A stretch of DNA of 9,032 nt from Beijerinckiaceae bacterium. GTDB taxonomy: Bacteria; Pseudomonadota; Alphaproteobacteria; Rhizobiales; Beijerinckiaceae. Below, in pieces: positions 1-6,420 of the stretch. Both the position numbers and the translations under genes were made by a program. The DNA lies in the NCBI GenBank assembly GCA_947380915.1, contig CANCSY010000120.1, positions 1 to 9,032 of the forward strand. Direction: 5' to 3'. Each line of letters starts with the position of its first letter. Position 1 is the stretch's first letter. Below the pieces are notes generated by a model. It was given only the letters and a program-made list of their open reading frames with translations, had not been told where the DNA came from and did no database searches.

Positions 1-168
1 ACCTCGGGGCCGGGCTCCACGACCCTGCCCATGCGCATCTATTCGCAGGTGCGGTTAGGGGTGACGCCTGAGATCAACGCCGTCTCCACGATCCTGATCG
101 GCATGGTGGCGCTGGTGCTGCTTGCGGGATTACTGCTCGGACGACGCGGGCGCATGAAGCCGGTGTAA
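1..168 (+). CDS. ABC transporter permease, PotC-type (polyamine-like), C-terminal fragment
   Basis: This is the last 55 codons of a gene that begins before the window. The frame is open from base 1 and stops at TAA 166-168. The peptide contains TLPMRIYSQVRLGVTPEINAVST, the conserved C-terminal stretch of inner-membrane permeases of the spermidine/putrescine class (PotC, PotI, YdcV), followed by a last hydrophobic helix (about ILIGMVALVLLAGLLLG) and a short basic tail (RRGRMKP) expected on the cytoplasmic side. In that family this subunit pairs with a PotB-type permease, a PotA-type ATPase and a periplasmic binding protein, presumably encoded to the left. The substrate cannot be told from this fragment. 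The stop codon directly abuts the stop of the convergent AsmA-family gene. Confidence 0.85.
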   Translation, partial: TSGPGSTTLPMRIYSQVRLGVTPEINAVSTILIGMVALVLLAGLLLGRRGRMKPV

Positions 169-2016
169 TCAGGGTTTCGTCGAGGCCCCTTCGGGCTGCG
201 GCTGGCCCGGTCCACGCAACAGTGGCGCCGCCGCCTGCGAGCGACGGATGAGGCTTTGGGCGTCGATGACCAGATTGGGGTCGTCCCAGTTGCCCCTGAG
301 ATCCATGGAGAGTTGCGGCGCGGGCTCATTGTCCTCGCGTCCCGCCTGCCGCGCCCGGATGGCGATATCCAGCTGACGCCGCGCAAGAATGGCCGAGCCG
401 GTGGCCACCACTTCCACCCCCGCGCCTCTGGCCTCCACTTCGAGGATCTTCGCGACCCCTGCGGTCGCCTCCAGATCCATCCGCGCCGTGCGGAAAGAGG
501 TGCGCCCCGAGCGAATCGCGGAAGCGACGGAAAGCGGCTGCTTCTCCAGACGACGCAGGGCGTTTTCAAGATCAATGCCCGCGATGTCGCCATTGGCCAG
601 ATCGACGCGGGCGGTTCCATGCAGGGAACCGAGGATCTGCGCGATGCTCGCGCCTTCGCCGGCAAAGTTCATCTCGCCTGTCGTTTCGCCCGAAAACCGC
701 TGGCTCCGGAAGAGTTCGGCCAGCAGGGCGGCGCTGTCCACCCGGGTGAAAGCCACGCTGGCCCGCGTGAGATAGCCCGAGCTGGTGGGTTCGGCGCTGA
801 GGCGGGCTTTCACGCTCCCGCCAAAGGCCTTTGCCTCGGCGATGGCCAATTCCCCCTTGCCGCCGGTCACCAGGACGGAAAAGCCGATATCTTGAAATTC
901 GGTCCGGCCAAATCTGGCGCGGTTCGCGGAAATGCGCAGATCCACATCGGCGCGCGCAAGGTCGGGCTTGGGCAGCGGCGCGGCGCTCCAGCGCCCATTT
1001 TCCTCGCGCAGGCCGGGAACCTGCGCGAGCAGGGGCTCTATTTCGAGGGATTTGGTGGCCAGGGTGCCCATGAGGGCCGGGCGACCCTGATGGCCGGACA
1101 AGATCACCGCGCCCTCGTAATTCGTGTCATCCAGCTTGAATTGCAGGTCCGAAAGCTGGAGCGAGCGCAGGGTGGCGCGGGCGTCTGCGCTCAGGGAGAG
1201 GGCGCCGAGGGCTCCGGGCAGGGGCAGATAGATATTGTTGCGAACAAGCACCTCGCGCAGGGAGGGCGCCTCGACCGAGAATTTTCCGGCATAATTGGGG
1301 GTCTGCCCGCCCGAAACGATGCCATCGGCGTTAAGGGTCAGGGAGGGAGAGTCGAGACGCAGGGATACCGGCGAGGATTCGCCACGCAGCACCTGCGTCG
1401 GCTGGCCGAGCCAGGCCGTGACGTCCACCTGTTCATCCGCCCATTTGAAGCTCGCATGCAAACCGGCGGGCGTGCTGAGGCTGCGCCAATCCAGCGTCGC
1501 CTCGATATTGGAGAGGGTGCTGACCACGGCCCCGGCCCGCGTGAGGCGCGCGGTTCCGCCCTGGAGGGTGACGCTGGCGAGCCGCGCCTTGTCCGCAGAG
1601 GCCGCCTCGCGGGTCTCCGGGCGGGCTTCGATGGCGCGGGCGATGGCGCCTTCCCCGTTCAGGTGCTTGCCATCCAGATCAATGTCGATGTCCGGCGCCG
1701 CCAGAGAGACGGAGGAGACCTCCATGCGTCCGGCGAAGGCGGGCAGGATCCGCAAATTTCCGCGCAAGGCGGCGGATTTGATGAGTAGTTTGCCATCGCG
1801 ATCATGGATCGTCACATCTTCGATCTTGATGCGCGGGCGGGGCAGGAGGGCCAGCGTGGTGCGCCCGCTGGCCTCCGCGATGAGTCCCGTCGTCTCGCGC
1901 ACCTGCTGGGCCAACTCGTTGCGCATGGCGGCGCCCGAGAAGGTCCAGGGCGCCATGCCCGCCACAACCACCACACCGGCGGCGGCGACGATCAGCCATT
2001 TCAGCTTCGTTTTCAT
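169..2016 (-). CDS. AsmA family protein (envelope biogenesis, N-terminally anchored)
   Basis: The product is 615 residues. An N-terminal membrane anchor (KWLIVAAAGVVVVAGMAPW, about residues 6-24) follows a short basic MKTKLK start, so the bulk should lie in the periplasm. The N-terminal domain (about 25-130) has the usual beta-rich pattern of the AsmA family (LLPRPRIKIEDVTIHD, ISSVSL-like strands). The C-terminal domain (about 445-590) carries the hallmark run GTARVDLANGDIAGIDLENALRRLE, followed by DLEATAGVAKILEVEARGAGVEVVATGSA and LRGNWDDPNLVID. AsmA-like proteins are linked to outer-membrane assembly and inter-membrane lipid transport, but this copy's exact role is unknown. The ATG at 2016 is preferred over the upstream TTG at 2178 because the anchor then sits at the very N-terminus; the Shine-Dalgarno is weak (GGA about 12 bases upstream). 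The C-terminus (about 595-615) is rich in Pro, Gly and Gln and looks disordered. A long open frame on the other strand (256-1788) is a shadow. Confidence 0.9.
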   Translation of the reverse strand: MKTKLKWLIVAAAGVVVVAGMAPWTFSGAAMRNELAQQVRETTGLIAEASGRTTLALLPRPRIKIEDVTIHDRDGKLLIKSAALRGNLRILPAFAGRMEVSSVSLAAPDIDIDLDGKHLNGEGAIARAIEARPETREAASADKARLASVTLQGGTARLTRAGAVVSTLSNIEATLDWRSLSTPAGLHASFKWADEQVDVTAWLGQPTQVLRGESSPVSLRLDSPSLTLNADGIVSGGQTPNYAGKFSVEAPSLREVLVRNNIYLPLPGALGALSLSADARATLRSLQLSDLQFKLDDTNYEGAVILSGHQGRPALMGTLATKSLEIEPLLAQVPGLREENGRWSAAPLPKPDLARADVDLRISANRARFGRTEFQDIGFSVLVTGGKGELAIAEAKAFGGSVKARLSAEPTSSGYLTRASVAFTRVDSAALLAELFRSQRFSGETTGEMNFAGEGASIAQILGSLHGTARVDLANGDIAGIDLENALRRLEKQPLSVASAIRSGRTSFRTARMDLEATAGVAKILEVEARGAGVEVVATGSAILARRQLDIAIRARQAGREDNEPAPQLSMDLRGNWDDPNLVIDAQSLIRRSQAAAPLLRGPGQPQPEGASTKP

Positions 2017-2065
2017 GCGCTGTGGCGGTCCTTGATCCCAAACAAAACGAAAGGCGCAGTGTGCG

Positions 2066-2078
2066 TGGGAGACTCCCA
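2066..2078. promoter_or_regulatory. 13-bp perfect palindrome in divergent promoter region (possible operator)
   Basis: TGGGAGACTCCCA is a perfect odd-length palindrome centred on base 2072, between the divergent AsmA and conserved hypothetical genes. It adjoins the candidate -10 of the AsmA gene and would overlap its start site, a usual place for a repressor site. It is nested inside a wider pair of arms, GGCGCAG (2053-2059) and CTGCGCC (2094-2100). The binding protein is unknown. Confidence 0.35.
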
Positions 2079-2104
2079 ATATAGGCTTAACCTCTGCGCC
2101 GCAA
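2078..2104 (-). promoter_or_regulatory. Candidate promoter for the AsmA-family gene
   Basis: On the minus strand, TATATT (2083 to 2078, five of six matches to the -10 consensus) has TTGCGG (2104 to 2099) 15 bases upstream as a possible -35. Transcription would start near 2071, leaving a leader of about 55 bases. The perfect palindrome at 2066-2078 would then sit on the start site. The spacing is short and the -35 is weak, so this is a guess from pattern only. Confidence 0.3.
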
Positions 2105-2223
2105 AATAGACTTCCTTGTGGAGGCTCTGCGGCGAAGCCGGGGCGAAGGGAACCGGGGCCGGGTTTGATGCTTGTCAAGGCGGGCGGCCTGACGGCGGCC
2201 TATCAACGCTCAGGCAGCGTGAC

Positions 2224-2227
2224 GGAG
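2224..2227 (+). promoter_or_regulatory. Ribosome binding site deciding the start of the conserved hypothetical gene
   Basis: GGAG lies six bases before ATG 2234. No comparable purine stretch precedes the upstream TTG at 2165 at a usable distance, so the shorter 133-residue product is favoured. Confidence 0.55.
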
Positions 2228-2233
2228 CGACAG

Positions 2234-2635
2234 ATGGACAGCCCTTCGCACACCTACCACATGCGCAAGATCCGCCTTGAGCGTGCGCGCGCCAAGGGGC
2301 ATCCCGAGGGTGAGCCCGGGGAGGGGTATGATCTTGTGGCCCCGCTCGACGACACCGGCCATATCAACCTCGAGGGCTGGCGCAGCCAGCGCGCCCTGTG
2401 CTTCGTGCACCGTCTTCAAGACGGCGTCGTTGTCGAGCGCGGTTTGCTGGCGCACAGGGCTGGTGGGCCGGGCGGCGCGACCTGGGCCTTTGATTATGAT
2501 CCGCGCACCACAGGTGACGAGGAGTTGGGCCACCATTTCGAAACCCACGCCTTCACAATGGGCGAATATGTCTCGATCCGCGACCCCGACGGCAAAGTGC
2601 TGACCTATCGGGTGACGAAGGTGTCCCCGGCGTGA
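2234..2635 (+). CDS. Conserved hypothetical protein (alphaproteobacterial type)
   Basis: The product is 133 residues, with no signal peptide and no membrane segment, so it is probably cytoplasmic. I do not recognise a characterised family. It resembles, from memory, small uncharacterised rhizobial proteins with the layout MRKIRLxxAR-xGHPEG-xxGY-VAPLD, then WAFxYD, then HxFxxGEYVSIRDxDGxxxTYRV. Here these elements lie at about residues 10-38, 84-89 and 105-126. The start chosen is ATG 2234, because GGAG at 2224-2227 lies six bases upstream. An upstream TTG (2165) would add 23 residues lacking similarity, and an internal ATG (codon 10) begins the conserved core. It is divergent from the AsmA gene and convergent with the TctC gene, so it is probably transcribed alone. 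Function unknown. Confidence 0.8.
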   Translation: MDSPSHTYHMRKIRLERARAKGHPEGEPGEGYDLVAPLDDTGHINLEGWRSQRALCFVHRLQDGVVVERGLLAHRAGGPGGATWAFDYDPRTTGDEELGHHFETHAFTMGEYVSIRDPDGKVLTYRVTKVSPA

Positions 2636-2659
2636 GGCCCTGACTTCACGTCACCCGAT
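2607..2659. terminator. Inverted repeat across the stop codon, possible terminator between convergent genes
   Basis: ATCGGGTGACG (2607-2617) and its exact reverse complement CGTCACCCGAT (2649-2659) form an 11-bp arm pair with a 31-base loop. AAG/CTT can add three more pairs after a two-base bulge. The left arm lies in the end of the conserved hypothetical gene and the right arm lies between it and the convergent TctC gene. A T-rich run on the plus strand (2675-2684) is about 15 bases downstream, too far for a standard intrinsic terminator. A terminator role is therefore only possible. Confidence 0.3.
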
Positions 2660-2673
2660 GTCAGCCAGAGCCC

Positions 2674-3669
2674 CTATTTCTTTTCGCTGGCGAAGGCTTC
2701 CACGAGCAGCTCCACAACACGCGGCGGTTGTTTCAGCGCATTGGCGACCGCCTTGGCCACCTCCTCGCCATAGAGAGGTTCGATCGGCATTTCCGCCTTC
2801 TTCGCGCGGGTGCGAAGGTCTTCGTCCTCCAGCGCCATTTTGTAGGCGGCGCGCAGCGCGTTCAATTGGGGGGCGGGGACGGCGGGCGGGGCTGCGGTCA
2901 GGCGCGAGATATCGCCCTGGACGCTGACGAGCTGGACAAGACGCTTGGCGTCTTCTTCGGTCACCAGCGTGCTCATCTGCGGCAGGTCTGTTTCGAGGCC
3001 GCCGAACTGGGCGATGTAGCGTCCATAACCGTTTTTGACGAACTGGTCATAGGCCGAACGCGAGGCCATGGTGCCGATGATTTCACCACGGCGCATGGCG
3101 AGCTGGTCATCGGTGCCGTTGTAGCCGGACAGCATCTTGATCGGCAGCTTCATGGTGGCGGTGAGGCCCAGGATCTCCACATAATTGGCGCCGCCCGGTC
3201 CCGATGTCGCGAAGTTCAAAATCTCCTTCGAGTTGGCGATGTCGGCGACAGTTTTGATGGGCGATTGGGAAGCGACAACAATGACGCGAGGATCGGTCGC
3301 CGCCTTGCCGATCCAGGACATGTTGTTGAGATCGAACCTGATCCCTTTGTGGCTGGCGATCTGCGTGTAAATCAGGCCCGTGTTGAAGGTGCCCAGCGTG
3401 AGCCCGTCGGGTTTGGAGGCATAGACCGCATTGGCCCCGATGAGATGGCCGGCGCCGGGCATGTTGCGCACGATGAAGGTGGAGCCGGGCAGATGTTTCT
3501 GCATGTACTCCGCCACCAGGCGACCATAGGTGTCGTAGCCGCCGCCCGGGGCGGTCGCCACGATATAGGAGACTGTCTTGCCATTGTAGTAATCAGCGCC
3601 CTGCGCCTGCGCGGCGACCGAGGTTGCAAGGTAAAGTCCTACGGCTAATCCTGCCTTGGCGAAGCTCAT
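2674..3669 (-). CDS. Tripartite tricarboxylate transporter substrate-binding protein (TctC/Bug family), copy 2
   Basis: The product is 331 residues, the usual size for this family of periplasmic binding proteins. A signal peptide covers about residues 1-23 (MSFAKAGLAVGLYLATSVAAQAQ). Family marks follow: YYNGKTVSYIVATAPGGGYDTYGR (about 27-50, with the typical PGGGxD loop), LPGSTFIVRNMPGAGHLIGAN (60-80) and ASKPDGLTLG (84-93). Such proteins bind small carboxylates (citrate and other organic acids) and usually feed a TctA/TctB permease; neither is visible here, so the substrate and partner are unknown. The ATG at 3669 is chosen over ATG 3702 because a near-perfect AGGAGG (3675-3680) lies five bases upstream and the signal peptide then starts cleanly. 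It follows copy 1 by 70 bases on the same strand and is likely cotranscribed. Confidence 0.92.
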   Translation of the reverse strand: MSFAKAGLAVGLYLATSVAAQAQGADYYNGKTVSYIVATAPGGGYDTYGRLVAEYMQKHLPGSTFIVRNMPGAGHLIGANAVYASKPDGLTLGTFNTGLIYTQIASHKGIRFDLNNMSWIGKAATDPRVIVVASQSPIKTVADIANSKEILNFATSGPGGANYVEILGLTATMKLPIKMLSGYNGTDDQLAMRRGEIIGTMASRSAYDQFVKNGYGRYIAQFGGLETDLPQMSTLVTEEDAKRLVQLVSVQGDISRLTAAPPAVPAPQLNALRAAYKMALEDEDLRTRAKKAEMPIEPLYGEEVAKAVANALKQPPRVVELLVEAFASEKK

Positions 3670-3674
3670 GAATA

Positions 3675-3680
3675 CCTCCT
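3675..3680 (-). promoter_or_regulatory. Strong ribosome binding site of TctC copy 2
   Basis: AGGAGG on the minus strand, five bases before ATG 3669. It decides the start: the upstream in-frame ATG at 3702 would put this site inside the coding region and would add 11 polar residues before the signal peptide. Confidence 0.8.
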
Positions 3681-3739
3681 TTTTCGGCGAACAGCTTTTC
3701 ATCTGCTGGCGCCTGACTGTGGTTCAGACGATTTGCGCG

Positions 3740-4762
3740 TCACTTGATGGCCATTAATCCGTTCACCTTGTTCAACACGTCTTCGGGCGTCGCATAGAGC
3801 CTGGCGATCATGGCCTCGACCTGCGGGCCGCTCATGGGATTGTCGAAATCGAGGTTGAGCTTTTTCAGGTCCGCCTCAAAGGCGGGATCGGCGAGCATGT
3901 CCTCGAAGGCCTTGCGCCAGAGGGTGATGATCGGTTGCGGGGTTCCCGGCGGGAGGATGTAGGGTCGCGCCATGCCCTGGGAGGCGAAGACCAGTTCGAT
4001 GGCAGCCTTCTGTTCGGCGGTCTTGGCGAGATCGGCGATGAGGGGCACGCCCTTCAGTTCGGGATGACCGGCCAGCGCCAGTTGCAGCAGGATCTTGATC
4101 TTGCCGTCGCGCACCCAATCCGAGCGGGCGGATTTGATGCTCGACCAGTTCCAGCTCATCACGCCGTCAACCTCGCCGCGCTCCATGGCAAGCGCGATTT
4201 CTTCCGAACCCTTGTAGCCGCGGACGATCTCGAACTTCGTGCCCAGCAGGCCGTTCGACAGGGTCGGGAAGACGACATTTCCGGAAGACGGACCAGAACC
4301 GCCCACGAGCATCTTGCGTTCCAGCGCTTGCTGAATGGACGTTATGCCGGACTTGTCGGTGGCGGCGGCGACGCCGACCTCGCTGGAAATGCTGCCCAGC
4401 CAGACGAAGTTGCGCGGATCAAAGCGGATGCCCGGCGTCTTGTAGAGCTGCACGGTCGCCACGGAGCCGCCGACGGCGGCGATCTCGGTGCCGTCCTTCT
4501 TTGCAGCTTCATAGATGTAATTGGCGGACATGAGCGTGCCGGCGCCCGGCAGTTCCTTGACGATGACCGTGGGTTCGCCCGGCAGACGCTTGCCGATATG
4601 CATGGCGAGGGTGCGCGCATAAAGCGAATAGCCGCCACCCGCCGCATAGACCGAAATCGTCTTGCCTGCGTAATTGATGTCTTGCGCGACGGCCGACGTC
4701 GCTGCGGCGAAGGTGAGCGCGAAGAACGCGCAGCGCTTGAGCGCCGATATCGTCTTGGACAT
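3740..4762 (-). CDS. Tripartite tricarboxylate transporter substrate-binding protein (TctC/Bug family), copy 1
   Basis: The product is 340 residues. A signal peptide covers about 1-27 (MSKTISALKRCAFFALTFAAATSAVAQ). The mature part shows the family layout: YAGKTISVYAAGGGYSLYAR (31-50), RLPGEPTVIVKELPGAGTLMSANYIY (59-84), AKKDGTEIA (88-95) and GIRFDPRNFVWLG near residue 115. Compared with copy 2, the first ligand loop is altered: PGGGYD becomes AGGGYS, so the acidic residue is Ser46 and the Pro is Ala41. This may change the ligand, but that is inference. AAGGAAAG lies about eight bases upstream of the ATG. It is the first gene of a probable two-gene unit with copy 2. No TctA/TctB genes are in the window. 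The two copies are clearly diverged, not a recent duplication. Confidence 0.92.
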   Translation of the reverse strand: MSKTISALKRCAFFALTFAAATSAVAQDINYAGKTISVYAAGGGYSLYARTLAMHIGKRLPGEPTVIVKELPGAGTLMSANYIYEAAKKDGTEIAAVGGSVATVQLYKTPGIRFDPRNFVWLGSISSEVGVAAATDKSGITSIQQALERKMLVGGSGPSSGNVVFPTLSNGLLGTKFEIVRGYKGSEEIALAMERGEVDGVMSWNWSSIKSARSDWVRDGKIKILLQLALAGHPELKGVPLIADLAKTAEQKAAIELVFASQGMARPYILPPGTPQPIITLWRKAFEDMLADPAFEADLKKLNLDFDNPMSGPQVEAMIARLYATPEDVLNKVNGLMAIK

Positions 4763-4828
4763 GTTTCGATCTTTCCTTGCCGAAAGCCGCCTGGCTAAGT
4801 GTTTGAGCTTTGGTTTCAGACTAACTTT

Positions 4829-4856
4829 ACCATACCGGGTGCTGTCATCGCGTCAA
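4829..4856 (-). promoter_or_regulatory. Candidate sigma-70-type promoter for the TctC pair
   Basis: On the minus strand, TTGACG (4856 to 4851) is followed after 16 bases by TATGGT (4834 to 4829). The start site would fall near 4822, giving a leader of about 60 bases before ATG 4762. It lies in the 135-base gap downstream of the Rap1a-like gene, which supports separate transcription of the TctC pair. Confidence 0.4.
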
Positions 4857-4897
4857 AATCATGGTGGCGCGCCGGTTGATCCTGGTGCGGGCTGAGG

Positions 4898-5239
4898 TCA
4901 CTTGTTGCAGGGGAACGCTTCCATCAGCGCTTCTTCTGCGAGCACCGTGAACCTTTCGGGCCAACGGTCCGGCCGCGCCTCGATATAGCGAACGATCGTC
5001 GCTGCGTTTTCCTTTGTGTTGGACCTTTGGGGCGAGCAATTCTTGATGCTGTTCCTGTTTCGAAAGATCGCCTTTATTTTATCCGCGCATCTTGTTTGCT
5101 CGAAGAGGCCATCGAATGTTTCGTTCAACAGGAGGCGGCATCCGTTCAATGCGTATCCTGCCGAGTCCGTGTCTTGTTGGGCCATCGAAACAGATGTTCC
5201 GACCGCCAGAAACGCCGCCACCAATATGCAAGAACGCAT
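4898..5239 (-). CDS. Rap1a/Tai-type secreted immunity-like protein
   Basis: The product is 113 residues. A signal peptide covers about 1-20 (MRSCILVAAFLAVGTSVSMA). The mature part has four cysteines (34, 51, 68, 111), enough for two disulfides, in the pattern SAGYALNGCRLLLNE, CADKIKAIF, CSPQRSNTKENAATIVRYIEARPDRW and EEALMEAFPC. That pattern matches the Rap1a/Tai immunity fold, whose known members protect against type VI amidase effectors in the periplasm. Many rhizobial relatives have no known effector, so the role here is open. ATG 5239 is preferred over GTG 5260 because AGGGGG (5245-5250) lies five bases upstream. Base composition is low: I count 125 G+C in 240 bases over 4981-5220 (about 52 percent), against about 75 percent in a sampled kdsA line, which hints at separate ancestry. 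Confidence 0.75.
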   Translation of the reverse strand: MRSCILVAAFLAVGTSVSMAQQDTDSAGYALNGCRLLLNETFDGLFEQTRCADKIKAIFRNRNSIKNCSPQRSNTKENAATIVRYIEARPDRWPERFTVLAEEALMEAFPCNK

Positions 5240-5244
5240 CCGTA

Positions 5245-5250
5245 CCCCCT
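5245..5250 (-). promoter_or_regulatory. Ribosome binding site of the Rap1a-like gene
   Basis: AGGGGG on the minus strand, five bases before ATG 5239. It would be inside the coding region if the GTG at 5260 were used, so it favours the shorter product with a compact signal peptide. Confidence 0.55.
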
Positions 5251-5261
5251 GAGTGAGCACC

Positions 5262-5291
5262 TATATGCCGCATGGGAGGGTTTCTTGCCAA
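5262..5291 (-). promoter_or_regulatory. Candidate promoter for the Rap1a-like gene
   Basis: On the minus strand, TTGGCA (5291 to 5286, five of six matches to -35) is followed after 18 bases by CATATA (5267 to 5262, weak -10). The start site would be near 5254, leaving a short leader that still contains the AGGGGG site. Pattern only. Confidence 0.3.
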
Positions 5292-5529
5292 GCGCCAGTT
5301 GGTTCACGGTCAGGTGTTTTGGCCCCTGGTCGCTGGTTGCGCAAGACGACTTGCCCTGCAGGGTGTCAGAAAAAATTCCCTGATATTATCCCCAAAGCTA
5401 AAGGCGGTTGCGTTGCGGCGCCATGTTTGCGCCAGCCCGGTGCGAATTAGGGTTCGCGATTCGCGCGCGCCGCTTGCCTTGGCGCCCCGGCTCCTTTAGC
5501 GCTTTGGGTCACACAGGAAGAGGCGGGAC
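5292..5529. other. Divergent intergenic region upstream of kdsA
   Basis: No gene is supported between the Rap1a-like gene and kdsA. The stretch holds a 10-bp palindrome CCCTGCAGGG (5354-5363), an AT-rich patch with a -10-like TATTAT (5384-5389) but no convincing -35, the arm pair GGCGC/GCGCC (5417-5421 and 5429-5433), and GCGAA (5442-5446), which can pair with TTCGC at 5453-5457 or, as GCGAAT, with ATTCGC at 5459-5464. The kdsA promoter is presumably here, but I cannot place it. Short open frames in this gap have no recognisable features. Confidence 0.5.
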
Positions 5530-6375
5530 ATGCAGGCTCTGACGCAGGTGACGATTGGTGCGGGTGCGGGTGCGGTGACCTTCGGCAATGGTCTGCCGCT
5601 CGCCTTCATCGCCGGGCCATGCGCTCTGGAGAGCCGCGACCATGCCCTGACCATGGCGGCCGCCCTGCGGTCCATCGCCGACCGGCTCGGGGTGGGGATC
5701 GTCTACAAGTCCTCCTTCGACAAGGCCAACCGCACCTCGCTCACGGGCCGACGCGGCCTTGGCCTCAAGGAAGCGCTGCCGGTCTTCGCCGAGATCAAGG
5801 AGAAATTCGGCTTCCCCATCCTCACCGATGTCCACGAAAATGACCAATGCGCCATCGCAGCTGAGGTGGTGGATGTGCTGCAGATCCCCGCCTTCCTCTG
5901 CCGCCAGACCGATCTGCTGCTGGCCGCAGCCGCCACCGGCAAGCCGGTCAATGTGAAGAAGGGGCAGTTTCTCGCCCCCTGGGACATGAAGAACGTGGTC
6001 GCCAAGGTCACGGGCGCCGGCAATCCGCAGGTGATGGTCACTGAACGCGGCGCGAGCTTTGGCTATAATACGCTGGTCTCCGACATGCGCTCGCTCCCCA
6101 TCATGGCCGAGCAGACCGGCGCGCCGGTGATCTTCGACGCCACCCATTCGGTCCAGCAGCCCGGCGGGCAGGGGACCTCTTCGGGCGGCCAGCGCGAATT
6201 CGTGCCGGTTCTGGCCCGCGCCGCCGTGGCCGTGGGGGTGGCCGGGGTCTTCATCGAGACCCATGACAACCCTGCGGAAGCCTTCTCGGATGGCCCCAAT
6301 CAGGTGCCGCTCGGCGAACTGGAGGCGCTGCTCGCCCGTCTCATGGCCTTCGACCGCCTCGCCAAGGGCTACTGA
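5530..6375 (+). CDS. kdsA: 3-deoxy-8-phosphooctulonate synthase (KDO-8-phosphate synthase), class II
   Basis: This cytoplasmic enzyme condenses phosphoenolpyruvate with arabinose-5-phosphate to KDO-8-phosphate, the precursor of the inner-core sugar of lipopolysaccharide. The product is 281 residues, the full family length. Diagnostic stretches are [10 protein letters not shown] (26-35), [13 protein letters not shown] (58-70), PILTDVHE (96-103), [13 protein letters not shown] (118-130), [13 protein letters not shown] (141-153), [12 protein letters not shown] (202-213) and FIETHDNP (241-248). The metal ligands of the metal-dependent class can all be seen: Cys31, His206, Glu243 and Asp254, with the same spacing as the Aquifex enzyme (11, 185, 222, 233). 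The E. coli type has Asn in place of the Cys. A purine-rich site (AGGCGGG) precedes the ATG closely. The N-terminus contains a Gly-Ala repeat (10-15) from a hexanucleotide repeat. The gene leads a plus-strand run with the acyltransferase 45 bases later. Confidence 0.97.
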   Translation: MQALTQVTIGAGAGAVTFGNGLPLAFIAGPCALESRDHALTMAAALRSIADRLGVGIVYKSSFDKANRTSLTGRRGLGLKEALPVFAEIKEKFGFPILTDVHENDQCAIAAEVVDVLQIPAFLCRQTDLLLAAAATGKPVNVKKGQFLAPWDMKNVVAKVTGAGNPQVMVTERGASFGYNTLVSDMRSLPIMAEQTGAPVIFDATHSVQQPGGQGTSSGGQREFVPVLARAAVAVGVAGVFIETHDNPAEAFSDGPNQVPLGELEALLARLMAFDRLAKGY

Positions 6376-6420
6376 CAGGCTGTCGCGAACCCGTCACATC
6401 AGTGTCGTAACCGGCTCTCC

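Noticed and set aside
184..197. Hairpin GGCCC/GGGCT as a terminator of the permease operon
   Set aside because: The stem is five pairs including one G-U, lies inside the AsmA coding end, and has no T-run.
256..1788. Long plus-strand open frame (510 codons) opposite the AsmA-family gene
   Set aside because: It lies wholly antisense to a well-supported AsmA protein, has a low-complexity Gly/Arg/Ala/Gln composition typical of GC-rich shadows, and shows no domain.
2728..3648. Plus-strand open frames opposite TctC copy 2, and likewise 3935-4798 opposite copy 1
   Set aside because: They are antisense to clear TctC proteins with signal peptides and family motifs; the translations are His/Asp/Gly-rich with no recognisable features.
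5509..6264. Minus-strand open frame opposite kdsA
   Set aside because: It is a shadow of kdsA, whose catalytic residues are all present on the plus strand.
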